Source: Cyrtodaria siliqua (Eukaryota; Mollusca; Bivalvia; Adapedonta; Hiatellidae). Taken from it: a stretch of 64,000 nucleotides of DNA. The DNA is taken from the NCBI GenBank assembly GCA_037043455.1, contig JAWPHD010004356.1:1-64000 (forward strand), in the 5' to 3' direction. The notes beneath the pieces were generated by a model that did not search any database, was not told the origin of the DNA, and saw nothing but the letters and a program-made list of their open reading frames with translations. Positions 10,767 to 21,465 of this stretch are shown in pieces (the first letter of the stretch is position 1; each line of letters begins with the position of its first letter). The translations under genes and the position numbers were made by a program.

Positions 10767-11432
10767 CTATGACACTATTCGCAGGACAGTTGTATCTACT
10801 ATAAACATTATTGGTATAAGGACAGTTGTTGGTACAACCAACAGTCATTTGCACAAAGTCTTAGACCTATTAAATATTTCCGCTCGACTTTCTTCAACAC
10901 GAGCATTTGTATATTGTAATATCTTTTTAACAAACAGGAAGCGATGAAAACTTCAGGATTTTGTTTTATGTCTTAAAATTGATACATTTCAGATTGAAAA
11001 CCTGGGGTTGTGTGATAGTGGGGTTGTGTGATAGAATCCCAAAACCTATATTACATTTCACAATAAATTGCTCAATCTGTCATGGCCTCTTTATCCAGTA
11101 GAGCCATACAAGGTATATGTTATTTGTTGGATGACACCTTTAATTCTTCTATATTGCATCCAGTCACAATACTCACATTAATTCAGGTTTGACTGTATCT
11201 TAAAATTATACAGTAAAATACAGAAGTCTTATAAAGTTATTCTAGTCCAAGGTATGTGGAAGCACGCATTCATCGCATTGTGGATAATCTTTGGTTAGTA
11301 ATAAAAATGTATAAGATGTCATATTAAGCACGCACAGTTATATCAGTTCCTTCTGATTACAGAGATTGTTGATCATTGTCACTTCGGAGCACTTAAATAT
11401 GTTCTACTAAATGGCATTGAAGAAATGGTAGT
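10767..11432. other. Intergenic region downstream of the HSPA12-like gene
   Basis: No gene is recognised. A short direct repeat (GGGGTTGTGTGATAG, twice) lies at about 11004-11034. The region is otherwise AT-rich and apparently low-copy. Confidence 0.45.
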
Positions 11433-11438
11433 TTTATT
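11433..11438 (-). terminator. Possible polyadenylation signal of HSPA12-like gene
   Basis: TTTATT on the plus strand reads AATAAA on the gene strand, about 45 bases after the stop codon. The position suits a short 3' UTR, but in AT-rich DNA the hexamer is common by chance. Confidence 0.35.
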
Positions 11439-11482
11439 CTTAAGTTCTATTAACTGTAAGTTATGCTCCTCAACACTGTAGC

Positions 11483-13234
11483 TTACAAGAAATCCATTTT
11501 GGCCTCATACTGCTCTCCTGTTGACTTATTGAACACCTTCACAGTAAACTCTGCCTCACCAACAATAAGTTGTAACTCTTCCTCAACTTCGTCAGGCCAT
11601 CCTTCCTTTGGTGGCTTCTGCCTAATGTCCCCTACTAGTGAGCATCCTTCCTCTTCTACACAGTAGGTGGGGTCAGGTTGTGTGGATTTATAAAGTTCTG
11701 TAGTAAATGTTATATTCTTAATTTCCTTTGTAAAACAATAGGAACGTATACGCTTAAACACCTGTCCATAAGTTAGCACTTGTCCCTGTTCTATAACCTT
11801 ATTGAATATCAACCCACACACGACTTCTCCATCAAATGTATGCTTCAGCTTCTCTGGATGAACTCCTTCTTGGAAGGGTGCATTTCTTTGTAACCCATAA
11901 CTAAATCTTGCTCTCCTCTCAGTGATTGTCCTTGGTCTGTATCCCATCAACACTGCCCCTTTCAGTACTGCCAAACTGCCATCTGATGGGAAGATAACTT
12001 GTCTCCCAGTCATTTCTGCCTTAATTATCTCCCTTAGATAAGGAGACTCAGAAAACCCTCCGACCAGAAGAAGCGTTTGAATGTTATCCGGCTCTGTTTC
12101 AGCAAGTATTTCCTTCAGGAGATTGATTATACCCTGAACTGTAGGCTTGAAGAAGTCCTCCATCACTTTTACACTGATCTTAAGTTTGTTTCTTTTGTTT
12201 ACTGAGATTTGGTCAGAGAAGTTTGTTTCAGGTATTATCTGTTGAAGTGTTTGGCCCAAGTTTTCTTGAATTATGGTCGTTAGTCCAGCAGGAATGCTGA
12301 ATACCATTTCTTCTTTTGTTGTAGTGGAAAATGTTGTTTTTCTGGTCTCGAAGGTTTGCATGAGAATCAAGAATTCGTCCATGTATTCTTCCTTAAATGC
12401 CATCCATGCTTCTGCACCAATCAGTTTGATAAAGAACTGTTGGAATGCCATGTCGACACACGTTCCACCTAGAGCACCTCCTGTTGCATGGTAGAGTTCT
12501 CGAAGGTTTCCATCTTGCACAATTTGATGAGCACAAATGTCCGCTGTTCCTCCACCTAAATCAGCAAGTATATATTTGTGCCCTTCTGAGAATGGGACAA
12601 TCTCACTACTCTGATCTGGCTTGTTGACTGTCATGACTGGTTCATCTTTGCAGAACAGGGAAGCAGCCTCTGGTTCAAGAACCAAATGGAGCTGGTTCTC
12701 AAAAATACCAGCCTGAACTGCTGCCTCTCTCATTAATTGCTTTGCATTGTCTGACCAAATGGCCGGTACAGTTATGATCCATCTTATGAGAGTATCCTGT
12801 ATATTGGCTATTGAATCCCCAATTGTGGCTCTGGCACAGTCCTTTAAGTGATGTATGACCATCTTAAATATCGCCATTGCAGACATTGGTCTGCCCTCAT
12901 TGTCATTAATTGTTACGTCGCGTGATAATTTCTCAGTCATGTAAAGAGCCATCTTGAATCTCCTGAAGTAGAACCAGTTTTTATGCTCATCGTTATCTGC
13001 TAGACTGGAATATTTGTTTTCAGCTTCAAAACCAAGAGAGTTAAACGTGTTATCCGGGTTCAGAAGAACTGTTGTTGGAAATCTGTCCTTTGTAAACTTT
13101 CCACCTGCGGTTGATGTATAAATCTTTTGGTAGTCATGTCGATAAGAAAATGCAAATCCAGTATAAGTTGTTCCAAAGTCTATAGCAACTACAGCTAGAT
13201 AATCACCATCAATAGATGAAAGTTGTGTCGCCAT
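11483..13234 (-). CDS. HSPA12-like Hsp70-family ATPase
   Basis: 583 codons in a single uninterrupted exon. The protein resembles the HSPA12A/B branch of the Hsp70 superfamily: an actin-like ATPase fold without the classical C-terminal EEVD substrate-binding tail. Visible landmarks are the phosphate-1 loop AIDFGTTYTGFA (residues 17-28), an ITVPAIW segment (154-160), EPEAAS (187-192), the phosphate-2 loop DLGGGTADI (225-233) and the adenosine motif LLLVGGFSESPYLR (388-401). No signal peptide or membrane segment is seen, so it is probably cytosolic. ATG at 13234 is chosen because the motif spacing fits the family and a splice acceptor (CAG) lies one base upstream, suggesting a 5' UTR intron. Length is near that of other invertebrate members, with a shorter N-terminus than human HSPA12. 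HSPA12 genes are known to be greatly expanded in bivalves; the precise client or role is not established. The gene looks intact. Confidence 0.93.
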   Translation of the reverse strand: MATQLSSIDGDYLAVVAIDFGTTYTGFAFSYRHDYQKIYTSTAGGKFTKDRFPTTVLLNPDNTFNSLGFEAENKYSSLADNDEHKNWFYFRRFKMALYMTEKLSRDVTINDNEGRPMSAMAIFKMVIHHLKDCARATIGDSIANIQDTLIRWIITVPAIWSDNAKQLMREAAVQAGIFENQLHLVLEPEAASLFCKDEPVMTVNKPDQSSEIVPFSEGHKYILADLGGGTADICAHQIVQDGNLRELYHATGGALGGTCVDMAFQQFFIKLIGAEAWMAFKEEYMDEFLILMQTFETRKTTFSTTTKEEMVFSIPAGLTTIIQENLGQTLQQIIPETNFSDQISVNKRNKLKISVKVMEDFFKPTVQGIINLLKEILAETEPDNIQTLLLVGGFSESPYLREIIKAEMTGRQVIFPSDGSLAVLKGAVLMGYRPRTITERRARFSYGLQRNAPFQEGVHPEKLKHTFDGEVVCGLIFNKVIEQGQVLTYGQVFKRIRSYCFTKEIKNITFTTELYKSTQPDPTYCVEEEGCSLVGDIRQKPPKEGWPDEVEEELQLIVGEAEFTVKVFNKSTGEQYEAKMDFL

Positions 13235-13250
13235 TCTGTGTAGAAACGTA
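13235..13250 (-). other. Probable 3' splice site just upstream of the HSPA12-like ATG
   Basis: On the gene strand the sequence reads TTTCTACACAG then A and the ATG. This is a good acceptor with a pyrimidine-rich lead, so the coding exon probably begins one base before the start codon and an untranslated first exon lies upstream (higher coordinates). The promoter is therefore not located. Confidence 0.5.
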
Positions 13251-13559
13251 ATTTTAAAGATTTACATTTCTTTTTTCTATCAACTTATTTAAACTTGTGT
13301 ACCCATATCTCGTCGCTGTCGTATATAACTAACAAATAATTATATTTCATAGGGTACTTGCTTTGTCAGTTCAGAGATTCATATTACACCTGTGTATGAT
13401 AACACTGAACATAATCTCTTCGTTGTCCCATAAAACTTTAACAGATTATTATCTTTTGTATTGATTTGTCATTCAAATATTTTGTATTTTCAAATACTAT
13501 GTAAAGTTATTGATTTAAAGATATTGGAAAAGTTTAAAGGCATTTGCTGTAGTTTTCCA

Positions 13560-14515
13560 TGCGCAGCTTTTTTGGGCGACTTCTCTTATAAAACTATTGG
13601 ATGGATTTTCCTACAAATTTACAGGAATGTTGCTTTTGATGTCTAGTTCTATTTTTTGTCTTTTTTTTAATTTTTTTTTTTTTATTTAATGATTATTTTT
13701 TTATTTTTTTTATTGTCTTTATTTAAATAAAGGCCTATTATTAGATACATAAAAAATAGGAAAAATATAGCATTTTGTAAAAATTCCAACAAAATTAAAA
13801 AAATTAAGCATAATGGTACGGTTCCAAAAACCAATATTAAATCTCAATATGCATGGTGACCTATAAATTTAATTGAATATATTCTCTAAATATATGTTCA
13901 AATAAGTGCCAAGGAAGTTTGAACAAATTCTGTTATTAGGAACATAACAAAAAAGGAAAATATACCATTTCTATATAATTTCATACAAAACTTGGCCTTT
14001 TAGCATAGGGGTAGGGTTTCAAATTCTTTTTCTAAACAAGCATGGGGACCTATCATTTTTATTGCACATTTTGTTTTTATATATGTTAAATTATCTGCTT
14101 AGAAAGTTTAAAAAAATTCCATTATTGGGAACATACAAAAAAAAAAGGAGATTGTATCATTATGGGCTAATTTGTGCATAAATTGTGTTAATGGTCTCAA
14201 CAGATTTTGTAAAAAAAAATATAGGTTTTACATAAAAATGAGCTTTAAATGTTATTGTAATTAAATGTTCTTTACTTTAATACAATTTTAGCAGAATTGT
14301 GACCAATGAATAAATTATTAGACTTCAAAAATATCCTATTTAGCTATTTTATAGACTTGTTCAACTTTTTGGACAGATTGACAATTGGCATTACAATTTT
14401 TTTTTTTAATTTTAACGAGCATGGTGACCTACCATTATTTTTGCCTTTTCTGTCTATATATATATATAACAGACTTACTGTACAAAAAGTTTAAAGAAAA
14501 TCTGTTATGCAGAAA
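13560..14515. repeat. Diverged 190-bp tandem repeat, about four units
   Basis: The words ATTAGGAACATA or variants (about 13741, 13936, 14124, 14316) and GCATGGTGACCTA (about 13852, 14041, 14420) recur with a spacing near 190. It begins with a fragment resembling family C (ATGGATTTTCCTAC ... GGAATGTTGCTTTTGATGTC at 13597-13640) followed by a T-rich tract. No coding potential is seen. Confidence 0.6.
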
Positions 14516-14553
14516 AAACTATAGAAAATGTCTATAACCCAATAGCGGGTTAA

Positions 14554-15512
14554 AGAGGCACTACCTATATCTACGGAAACGGGCGAACACGACACATACG
14601 AAATATTGCAGTCCCGGCCTGATTGAGACTGTTCATGAACGGTAGTGAAATATGCCCCACTAGGCCCGGGTTGAGCAGAATACAATATTCATCAAATCAA
14701 TAGTACATAATTTAACCATCCCGAAGATGGGATGCATATGGGGTGGACATAGAGATCTTTTCTTTCATAAATCTTAATTCTGTCAAGGGCATAGTTATAA
14801 AGGATCTTCAGTTATGAATCTGCTTTGCTAGAATGTGTCTGTTAATATTAGATTTAAATGGCTCCCCTTTACAATTACATTACACAAAGCTTATCAATGG
14901 CAGTTAAACATAAGTATATGCTCTTAGAACAGTCGAATTTAGACTCATCAACTCATTATATAATTATATTGCATAAAATAAGAAGAGGCACTACCTATAT
15001 CTACGCGATTTTTAATGTAAAATATTAAATACTCAATATTACTGCATTTATATGTATACAAAGCTATTTTATGAGTATTCTAAGAAGAAACATGGTTCGT
15101 ATTCCAGTTCTGTAAATTATTAATTATGATCAAAACAATATCTTGAATAAAATGCTGCCAAGCCGTTTATTCCTGCCGGAGAACTACGAGTTTTTACGAT
15201 TTTCTCGGACATGCGCAATGCGATTACAAACTATTCGGCGCAGTTCCGATAGCAAACGAATTGATCGGAACTCTTCGCTAATCAGACGAGATAGTTCCGA
15301 TTGTAAACGAATAAGATCGGAAAATCTCCGCAATCGGCTTGTCTAAAACAATTACGAATACAATTTCAAAAATCCGATCTTTTCAATCCTGTTTTACCCC
15401 AGCAAAACGCATATTACATTGGGTGAAATTATTGCCATTTACCTTTTTCATAGTCCTCTTTATAATTAAGTTTATATCAATTGGTGGACAAAAAGATATA
15501 GGTAGAGCCTCT
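14554..15512. mobile_element. TTAA-flanked inverted-repeat element (piggyBac-type MITE?)
   Basis: The left end AGAGGCACTACCTATATCT directly follows TTAA (14550-14553). The right end is its inverted copy, AGATATAGGTAGAGCCTCT, directly followed by TTAA (15513-15516). Length is 959 bp. A second left-end copy occurs internally at 14984, so this may be a deletion derivative or two nested elements sharing one right end. TTAA target duplication is typical of piggyBac, but the terminal bases are not the usual CCC start, so the superfamily is uncertain. No transposase frame is present. Confidence 0.6.
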
Positions 15513-15589
15513 TTAAGGGTTAAATGTATTTAAACATATCGGGTTCAATGTGAAAGTAATACTAGATTCATAATTTCAGGTGTACTTGT

Positions 15590-16230
15590 TAATGTCTGTA
15601 AATACCGTCTGTCTGTCCGTCCGGATTGTCCAGAGCATAACTTAAAAACTTCTAATGAGATTTAAATGAACCTTCACGAAATAATAGATGGCAATGAGAG
15701 GAATTCGAAGTGCAGAGCACAAGAACCAAAAATATCTTCATTCAAATTAAGAGTTATTGCCCTTTGTAATTTGATACTTGTACTTCTTGTCCAGAGCATT
15801 GCCTGAAAACTGCTGATATGCAGGGCACAAGAAAAGTAACTCAAGTTTAGGTTGAGTACAGACAGAGTTATCCTTCTTTGTACATTATATAACATGTTTA
15901 TCAGACATGCCATCTTGTCCAGAATGTAATGGGTTGTCATTCCTCTTTTAATTGGTAGACAACATATGTTATTGTTTATGTCCTTTGCTAATTGTTTTTC
16001 GTTATGCAGTTTTTGTTTTTGTCTCCCCAGGGTTAAAAATGGCCCCGCTGAAAGGTCCAAAGATTTCACCTGTTTAACATAGATTTACATAGGGAAAAGG
16101 AGTTAATAGCACTTTCTGTGAAAACGCTGTTCCAGTTTTGCTGAAACTTTATATGGATGCTTTTGTAATGAGTAGTGCCTTACAGAATTCTTACAGATTC
16201 TGGCCACTGTTACTAAAAATACCATAGATA
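15590..16230 (+). repeat. Dispersed repeat, copy of 1230-1900
   Basis: Shares long runs with 1230-1900, including GATGGCAATGAGAGGAATTC and TTCAAATTAAGAGTTATTGC. The copy has small indels, such as loss of a few A/T around 15890. The 131-residue minus-strand frame at 15674-16069 is not conserved in the first copy and is not counted as a gene. Confidence 0.7.
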
Positions 16231-16594
16231 TTTTTTTTTTGGGGGGGGGGGGGGTGGAGAAATCGGCTTATAGATTGGCGTAAACCGGGCAGGCAGCTAC
16301 ATTTTTTTCTTCTATATTTCTCCGCATTACCATGTGCGATCTTCATCAAACTTTAACAGCACCTTACTCCCATTAACAACTGACCATACCTTGAAAACTA
16401 GGTTACTGTGACCTACTTTATCCACAGTATACAATTTTGTTTAAGTTTTGGAGGGTGAGGGGTAAATTTTTTGTTATATCTCCGCATTACCATGTCCGAT
16501 CTTCATCAAACTTTAACAGCATCTTAATCCCATTAACCACTGACCATAACCTCAAAACTAGGTCACTGTGACCTACTTTCTCCAAAATATACCT
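16231..16594 (+). repeat. Copies of the TAAACCGGGCA leader repeat
   Basis: Contains TATAGATTGGCGTAAACCGG and two tandem copies of CTTCATCAAACTTTAACAGC at about 16340 and 16500 (about 160 bp apart). It matches the leader at 4160-4310. No gene is seen. Confidence 0.6.
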
Positions 16595-19134
16595 TTTTAG
16601 CTCGACTATTCAAAGAATAAGAGAGATTATGTAATCACCCCGGCGTCGGCGTCCCACATCAAGGTTTGCGTGTAAGCTGAGCCTATATCTCTTATATTTC
16701 TTATCCTAGCACAACCAAATTTGGCCATTATCTTAAGGGCTGCATAAGCAATTTTGGTTCCTGTAACCCATGGGCTCCCATGGAACCCAAATTATGATAG
16801 CCCATAAAATGAGTCCCATTTCAAATCAATTTTTGAGTGTAAGCTGTGTTTACAAGTCTGTATCTCCCTAGCACAACCAAATTTGGCCATTAGCGTCCTT
16901 ATAGCATTATCTTAAGGGCTGCTTAAGTAATTTTGGTTCCTGTAACCCCTGGGCTCCCACGGAACCCAAATTCTGGTAGCCCTTAAAATGTGTCTGTTTC
17001 ACATCAAATTGTGCGTGTAAGCTGTACAAGTCTATATCTCTTACATTTCTTGTCCTAGCTGAACTAAATTTGGGAATTGGTTTCATTATAGTATGTTGTA
17101 AAGGGTTGGGTAAGTAATTCTGTCTTCTGCAAATTCTTGGCTCGCATGGAACCCAAATTGTGATGGCCCATAAAATGTGCAATATAAATAATGTATATTA
17201 TATCTATAATTTTGGTTTGGGATTTCTTATAGCATGATGGATCTTATTCATACTTCACCCATATTGGGGCATGGGCTCCCTCCTCCATTATTCCCCGCCC
17301 CCTTTCCCTCCACCCCCACCCCGCTCCACAACTTTTTTTTTTTTTTTTTTACATATTTCAGTGTTGTAGTAGTCAATTTTTACACATATATGCTGCCCCC
17401 TCCTCTCCCTCTCCCCCTCCGCCCACCCCCCACCCCCCAACTCTGTTGTTTTTTAGCTCTACTGATCAGAGATCAGCAGAGCTTATGCCGTGGTGCGGTG
17501 TCCATCTGTCCGTCCGTCTGTCTGTCTGTCTGTCCGTCCGTAAACATTTTTTTGTAGCAACTACTCCTCTGAAACTACTGAATGGATTTTCTTGAAACTT
17601 TACAGAAATGTTGCCCATGAAGTCTAGTTGATCCTAGCAAAAATTCATATAGATGTGAAATCCAAGATGGCCACCAAATCTAAAAATAGATTTTTAAAAA
17701 ACAAGTTTGTAGCAACTACTTCTTGAAAACTATAAGTGATATTGATATGGGACTTTTTCTAAAATGATCAGCATGACATGATGTTGGTCCTTGTCAAAAA
17801 TCGTTTTGATTCGATGTTAAACATGGCTGTCAGCGGCCATCTTTGTTTACATAGAGTTATATAATGAAAACTTGAAGCGACTACTCCTCTGAAACTACTT
17901 GACGGATTTTCATGAAACTTTACAGGAATGTTGCTCTTGATGTCGAATTGATCCTAGCAAAATTTCGGAAAGGCCAGAAATTCAAGATGGCCGCCACAGC
18001 TAAAAATAGATTTATAAAAAATATGTTTGTAGTGACTACTTCTTCAAAACTTTAAGTGATATTGATATGGGACTTTTTCTAACATTATCAGCATGACATG
18101 ATGGTTATCCGAGTCGAAAATTATTTTGATTCGACGTTAAACATGGCTGCCAGTGGCCATCTTTGTTTACATAGAGTTATATAATGAAAACTTGTAGCGA
18201 CTACTCTTCTGAAACTACTTGACGGATTTTCATGACACTTCTCAGGAATGTTGCTCTTGATGTCTTATTGATCCTAGCAAAATTTCAGGTCGGCCGGAAA
18301 TTCAAGATGGCCGCCACGGCTAAAAATAAATATTCAAAAACCGAGTTTGTAGCATTATGGATCTTATTCATACTTCACCCATATTGGGGCATGGGCTCCC
18401 TCCTCCATTATTCCCCGCCCCCTTTCCCTCCACCCCCACCCCCATCCACAACTTTTTTTTTTATTTCAGTGTTGTTGTAGTCAATTCTTACACATATATG
18501 CTGCCCCCCCCCCCCACCCCCAATTCTTACACATAGCTTCTTACATTACATATATGTGTTGCCCCCCCCCCCCCACCACACACCCTGTCCCCTCCCCCAC
18601 TCCATGCCCCACCACCCCCCAACTTGGAATTTTTTATTTTATTTTTTTACATATTTCTCTGCAGTTTTGGTCATTTCTTACATAGCTTCTTACACATATA
18701 TATTGCCCTCACCCCCACCCCCACTCAAAACTCGATTTCTTTTATTATTTATTTTTACATATTTTTTACATATTTCTATGTTTTGGTCAATTCTTACACA
18801 TAGCTATGTTGCGAAATTCAGATACACAGATGAAATATCAATAAAAAAAAAATGAAATGAGGCCACAATAAAAATTGCCAGATATCAGCTCCCTCCCCGA
18901 GTTACCTTTCGACAACAAATTTCTTTAAGATGACAGCAATTTTGGATTAAAATAGATAAAAATAATAAAATTTCACATAATTTTATATCGGCCTGTGTTT
19001 CTATACAAGCTCCATCCCCAACCCCACCCACATTGTTTTAGCCTTATTTTCTGATGGTATATACTAGCTATATAATTTATTATTCTCTGAAAAATCGAAT
19101 AGTCGAGCTACGCTGTTCTCCGACAGCTCTTGTT
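16595..19134 (+). mobile_element. Helentron-like element, family B, with both ends
   Basis: The 5' end is TTTTAGCTCGACTATTC. The 3' end is GAATAGTCGAGCT (inverse of the 5' motif), the hairpin GCTGT-TCTCCG-ACAGC and TCTTGTT. The 5' part has about 200-bp units with CTAGCACAACCAAATTTGG and ATGGAACCCAAATT. The 3' part has C-rich and T-rich units with ACATATTTC. A family C segment (17451-18350) is nested within. No helicase or replication-initiator coding is visible. Class assignment is structural inference. Confidence 0.6.
17451..18350 (+). mobile_element. Nested family C element, 5' end intact, 3' end missing
   Basis: It begins TTTTAGCTCTACTGATCAG with a self-complementary 5' end (CTGATC ... 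GATCAG), then GTCCGTC runs and the 320-bp units (about 2.6 units). It stops without the AGGTCATTGACCT hairpin. The DNA that follows (from 18351) is a second copy of the family B sequence at 17231-17345, so the host repeat is duplicated around the insertion. Confidence 0.6.
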
Positions 19135-19309
19135 ATTCAGTGAAATGTATACATGAAAACATTAGCATAGACCCAGATAAGCCTGTAGTAATACAAAAAC
19201 GTTTTATTTATTATTTGTAAATAAGGACCCACATTATTTACATTTTCTGCTGATCACATGACAGGCATTAGCGCATTAGCTTTTATAGGTTATATCTCTC
19301 ATAATACAT

Positions 19310-19350
19310 CTGGCCCGGTTAGCTCTGTCGGTAGCTCGACTGTTGCGACA
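19310..19350 (+). repeat. tRNA-like A-box remnant, possible SINE head
   Basis: GGCCCGGTTAGCTCTGTCGG followed by TAGCTCGACTGTT resembles the 5' half of a tRNA (closest by eye to tRNA-Lys). No matching B box or acceptor stem follows, so it is a decayed SINE head or pseudogene, not a functional tRNA. Confidence 0.35.
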
Positions 19351-20167
19351 ATTGACTATTATTAGCCGCCAGTGTAATTTTAGTGTGGGTTAGGGGTTGT
19401 CCCTTTAAGTTCACTCCTCATAAGTGGACTTGGTGATCCTAATTTGTAGCACATATGAAGAAAAGCTGCATTTTTTTTGCACCAACCTCTTTCATTTCCC
19501 AAATTATTATAAGAATGTGTCATTGTTATCCCATACAGATAGGAAATTTCAGCCAAGGTGCATCTGTTTGATTAAACAGTTATACTGAGGGTAAGAATTG
19601 ACCCATCTACACTACCAATCTTGTCTGAAAATCATAAAAAAGGAGAAACATGTGAGAATCATATGATTTTCATATGAGAGGAGCTTTATTTGATTTTCAT
19701 ATATCCTTTCGTATAAGTTTTGTAAGTTGGCTTATGTAATAAACAGGATAGATTCTTTTTCTTGCATGCCACTGATATTTTTTGACATCGCCATCAATCA
19801 ACTTTTATACATGCTGGCAACTGTCGACATTTCTACACTGGTATGCAAGATAACAAATGTCAGCACATGTAAAGCCAAAATATCCTTGATTTAAAATACT
19901 TATCTGGTATGAAAGAAAATCCAACCTTAATGCCCTGACCCCATATTCTCGAAACTTTCTCAGCTGAACTCTCGTACTGACCCAGGAAAAATCTGGCTCA
20001 GAAGTTTCGAGAAGACGCCTGAGCTTGAGGTCATTTTCTGCTCAGGTAAACAAAGAATTTCAGATTCCGCTGAGTATGATGTGAAAATGTTTCGAGAATA
20101 TAGAAATTCGACATAATTTGGCCAAATATTGATCAACCTGTTTTCTTATTATTTACTGTTACTACAG
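19351..20167. other. Apparently low-copy DNA, probable intron
   Basis: No coding exon is recognised. It leads to the acceptor at 20167, so at least its 3' part is probably intron of the gene that ends at 20356. One hairpin-like pair of words, TCTCGAAACTTTCTCAG and CAGAAGTTTCGAGAAG, lies at about 19947-20015. Confidence 0.4.
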
Positions 20168-20356
20168 GTGGCGCCAGCGGTGGAGTATCTGATACATAAT
20201 TACCCGGAGTACGTCACCGTGGACAGTCTTCCCCCACCCACACTCGATGAAAAACTAGAGATCGCCAACATTCTGTATGATAAAGGTCTCCTCATCACTG
20301 GCGAACCTCTTGAGGCACTGGACGATGACACGGAGAGCTTGGCAGACAACAGCTGA
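20168..20356 (+). CDS. Terminal coding exon of an unidentified gene
   Basis: An acceptor (TTACTGTTACTACAG, ending at 20167) opens a frame of 62 residues plus a TGA stop. It reads VAPAVEYLIHNYPEYV at the start, has a charged middle and an acidic end (LDDDTESLADNS). The GC content and codon use stand out sharply from the AT-rich surroundings, supporting a real exon. I do not recognise the protein. The end looks like a helical domain closed by an acidic tail. Earlier exons are not identified; they may lie within the repeat-rich 13.3-20.1 kb stretch or upstream of the window, in which case the minus-strand HSPA12-like gene would sit inside an intron. Reading phase at the 5' edge is assumed to be 0. 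Confidence 0.65.
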   Translation: MAPAVEYLIHNYPEYVTVDSLPPPTLDEKLEIANILYDKGLLITGEPLEALDDDTESLADNS

Positions 20357-20439
20357 TGAAGCAGAGATCACATGGATGACTTACTGAGGAGAAATGATGA
20401 CTAACAAGTCACCAGTTCAGATTTAAATGATAATGTCTA

Positions 20440-21115
20440 GGAATTCAGCTGAGAAACTTGAAGACCGGTCAGTTGTGCTTTAAGGACACTGCCTTCTAAA
20501 TGATAATGTGAAGAAATTGTGCTGGTTAACTGAAACTGGAAGATCAGCAATTCTGCTTTACGGATTCTGCGGATTCTGCATTCTAAACGAAAATGTATAA
20601 TAATTGCGCTGGTTAACTGAAACTGGCAGATCAGCAGCTCTGCTTTATGGATTCTGCATTCTAAACGATAATGTATGATAAATGAGCTGGTTAACTGAAA
20701 CTGGAAGATCAGCAGCTCTGCTTTATGGATTCTGCATTCTAAACAATAATGTATAATAAATGAGCTGGTTAACTGAAACTGGAAGATCAGCAGCTCTGCT
20801 TTATGGATTCTGCATTCTAAACGATAATGTATATTAATTGCGCTGGTTAACTGAAAGTTGAAGATCAGCTGTTCTGCTTTATGGATTCTGCATTCTAAAC
20901 GATAATGTATAATAATTGTGCTGGTTAACTGAAACTTGAAGATCAATAGTTCTGCTTTATGGATTCTGCCTTCTAAATGATAATGTATAATAATTGTGCG
21001 GTTAACTGAAACTGGAAGATCAGCAGTTCTGCTTTATGGATTCTGCATTCAAAACGTTAATGTATAAAAATTGCGCTGGTTAACTTGAAGATCAGTTCTT
21101 CCTGAAAGGCCACTG
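20440..21115 (+). repeat. 78-bp tandem array (about 8-9 units)
   Basis: AACTGAAACT and relatives recur at 20528, 20615, 20693, 20771, 20849, 20927, 21004 and 21082, mostly 78 bp apart. One unit carries a 9-bp internal duplication (step 87). Units contain GGATTCTGCATTCTAAACGA and CTGGTTAACTGAAACT. It begins about 80 bp after the stop of the upstream exon, so it may be transcribed in that gene's 3' UTR. Because 78 is 26 codons, the minus strand stays open for 169 residues; this is not taken as a gene. Confidence 0.85.
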
Positions 21116-21465
21116 CATTCTTAATGAAAATGTGCAGGCGACACATGTTACTGGAATTATGAAGACTGATTCAGATAAGTTGCCCTGAATTCTTGATGGA
21201 CTTGGAGATCATCTCGGACAGCTATCATGACTACAGTCATACAAATGTCCAGTTGTGTATATATAGCTTGTGAAAATGTGGCATGGGAGGATAAACTGTA
21301 ATGCATGCTAGTTTGTATAAATACACAGATTTCATTGGTGATAGGTGTTAACTGCTTGAAAAGATTGTAAAACTGTCAACACGTTTTAAAAACGAGCTTT
21401 ATCATACTTTTTAACATCTAACATTCTCATTCTGGGTAATAACTCAAAGAAAACAGTGGATTAAA

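Noticed and set aside
20437..20946. 169-codon minus-strand frame
   Set aside because: It reads a 78-bp (26-codon) tandem repeat; repetition alone explains the lack of stops.
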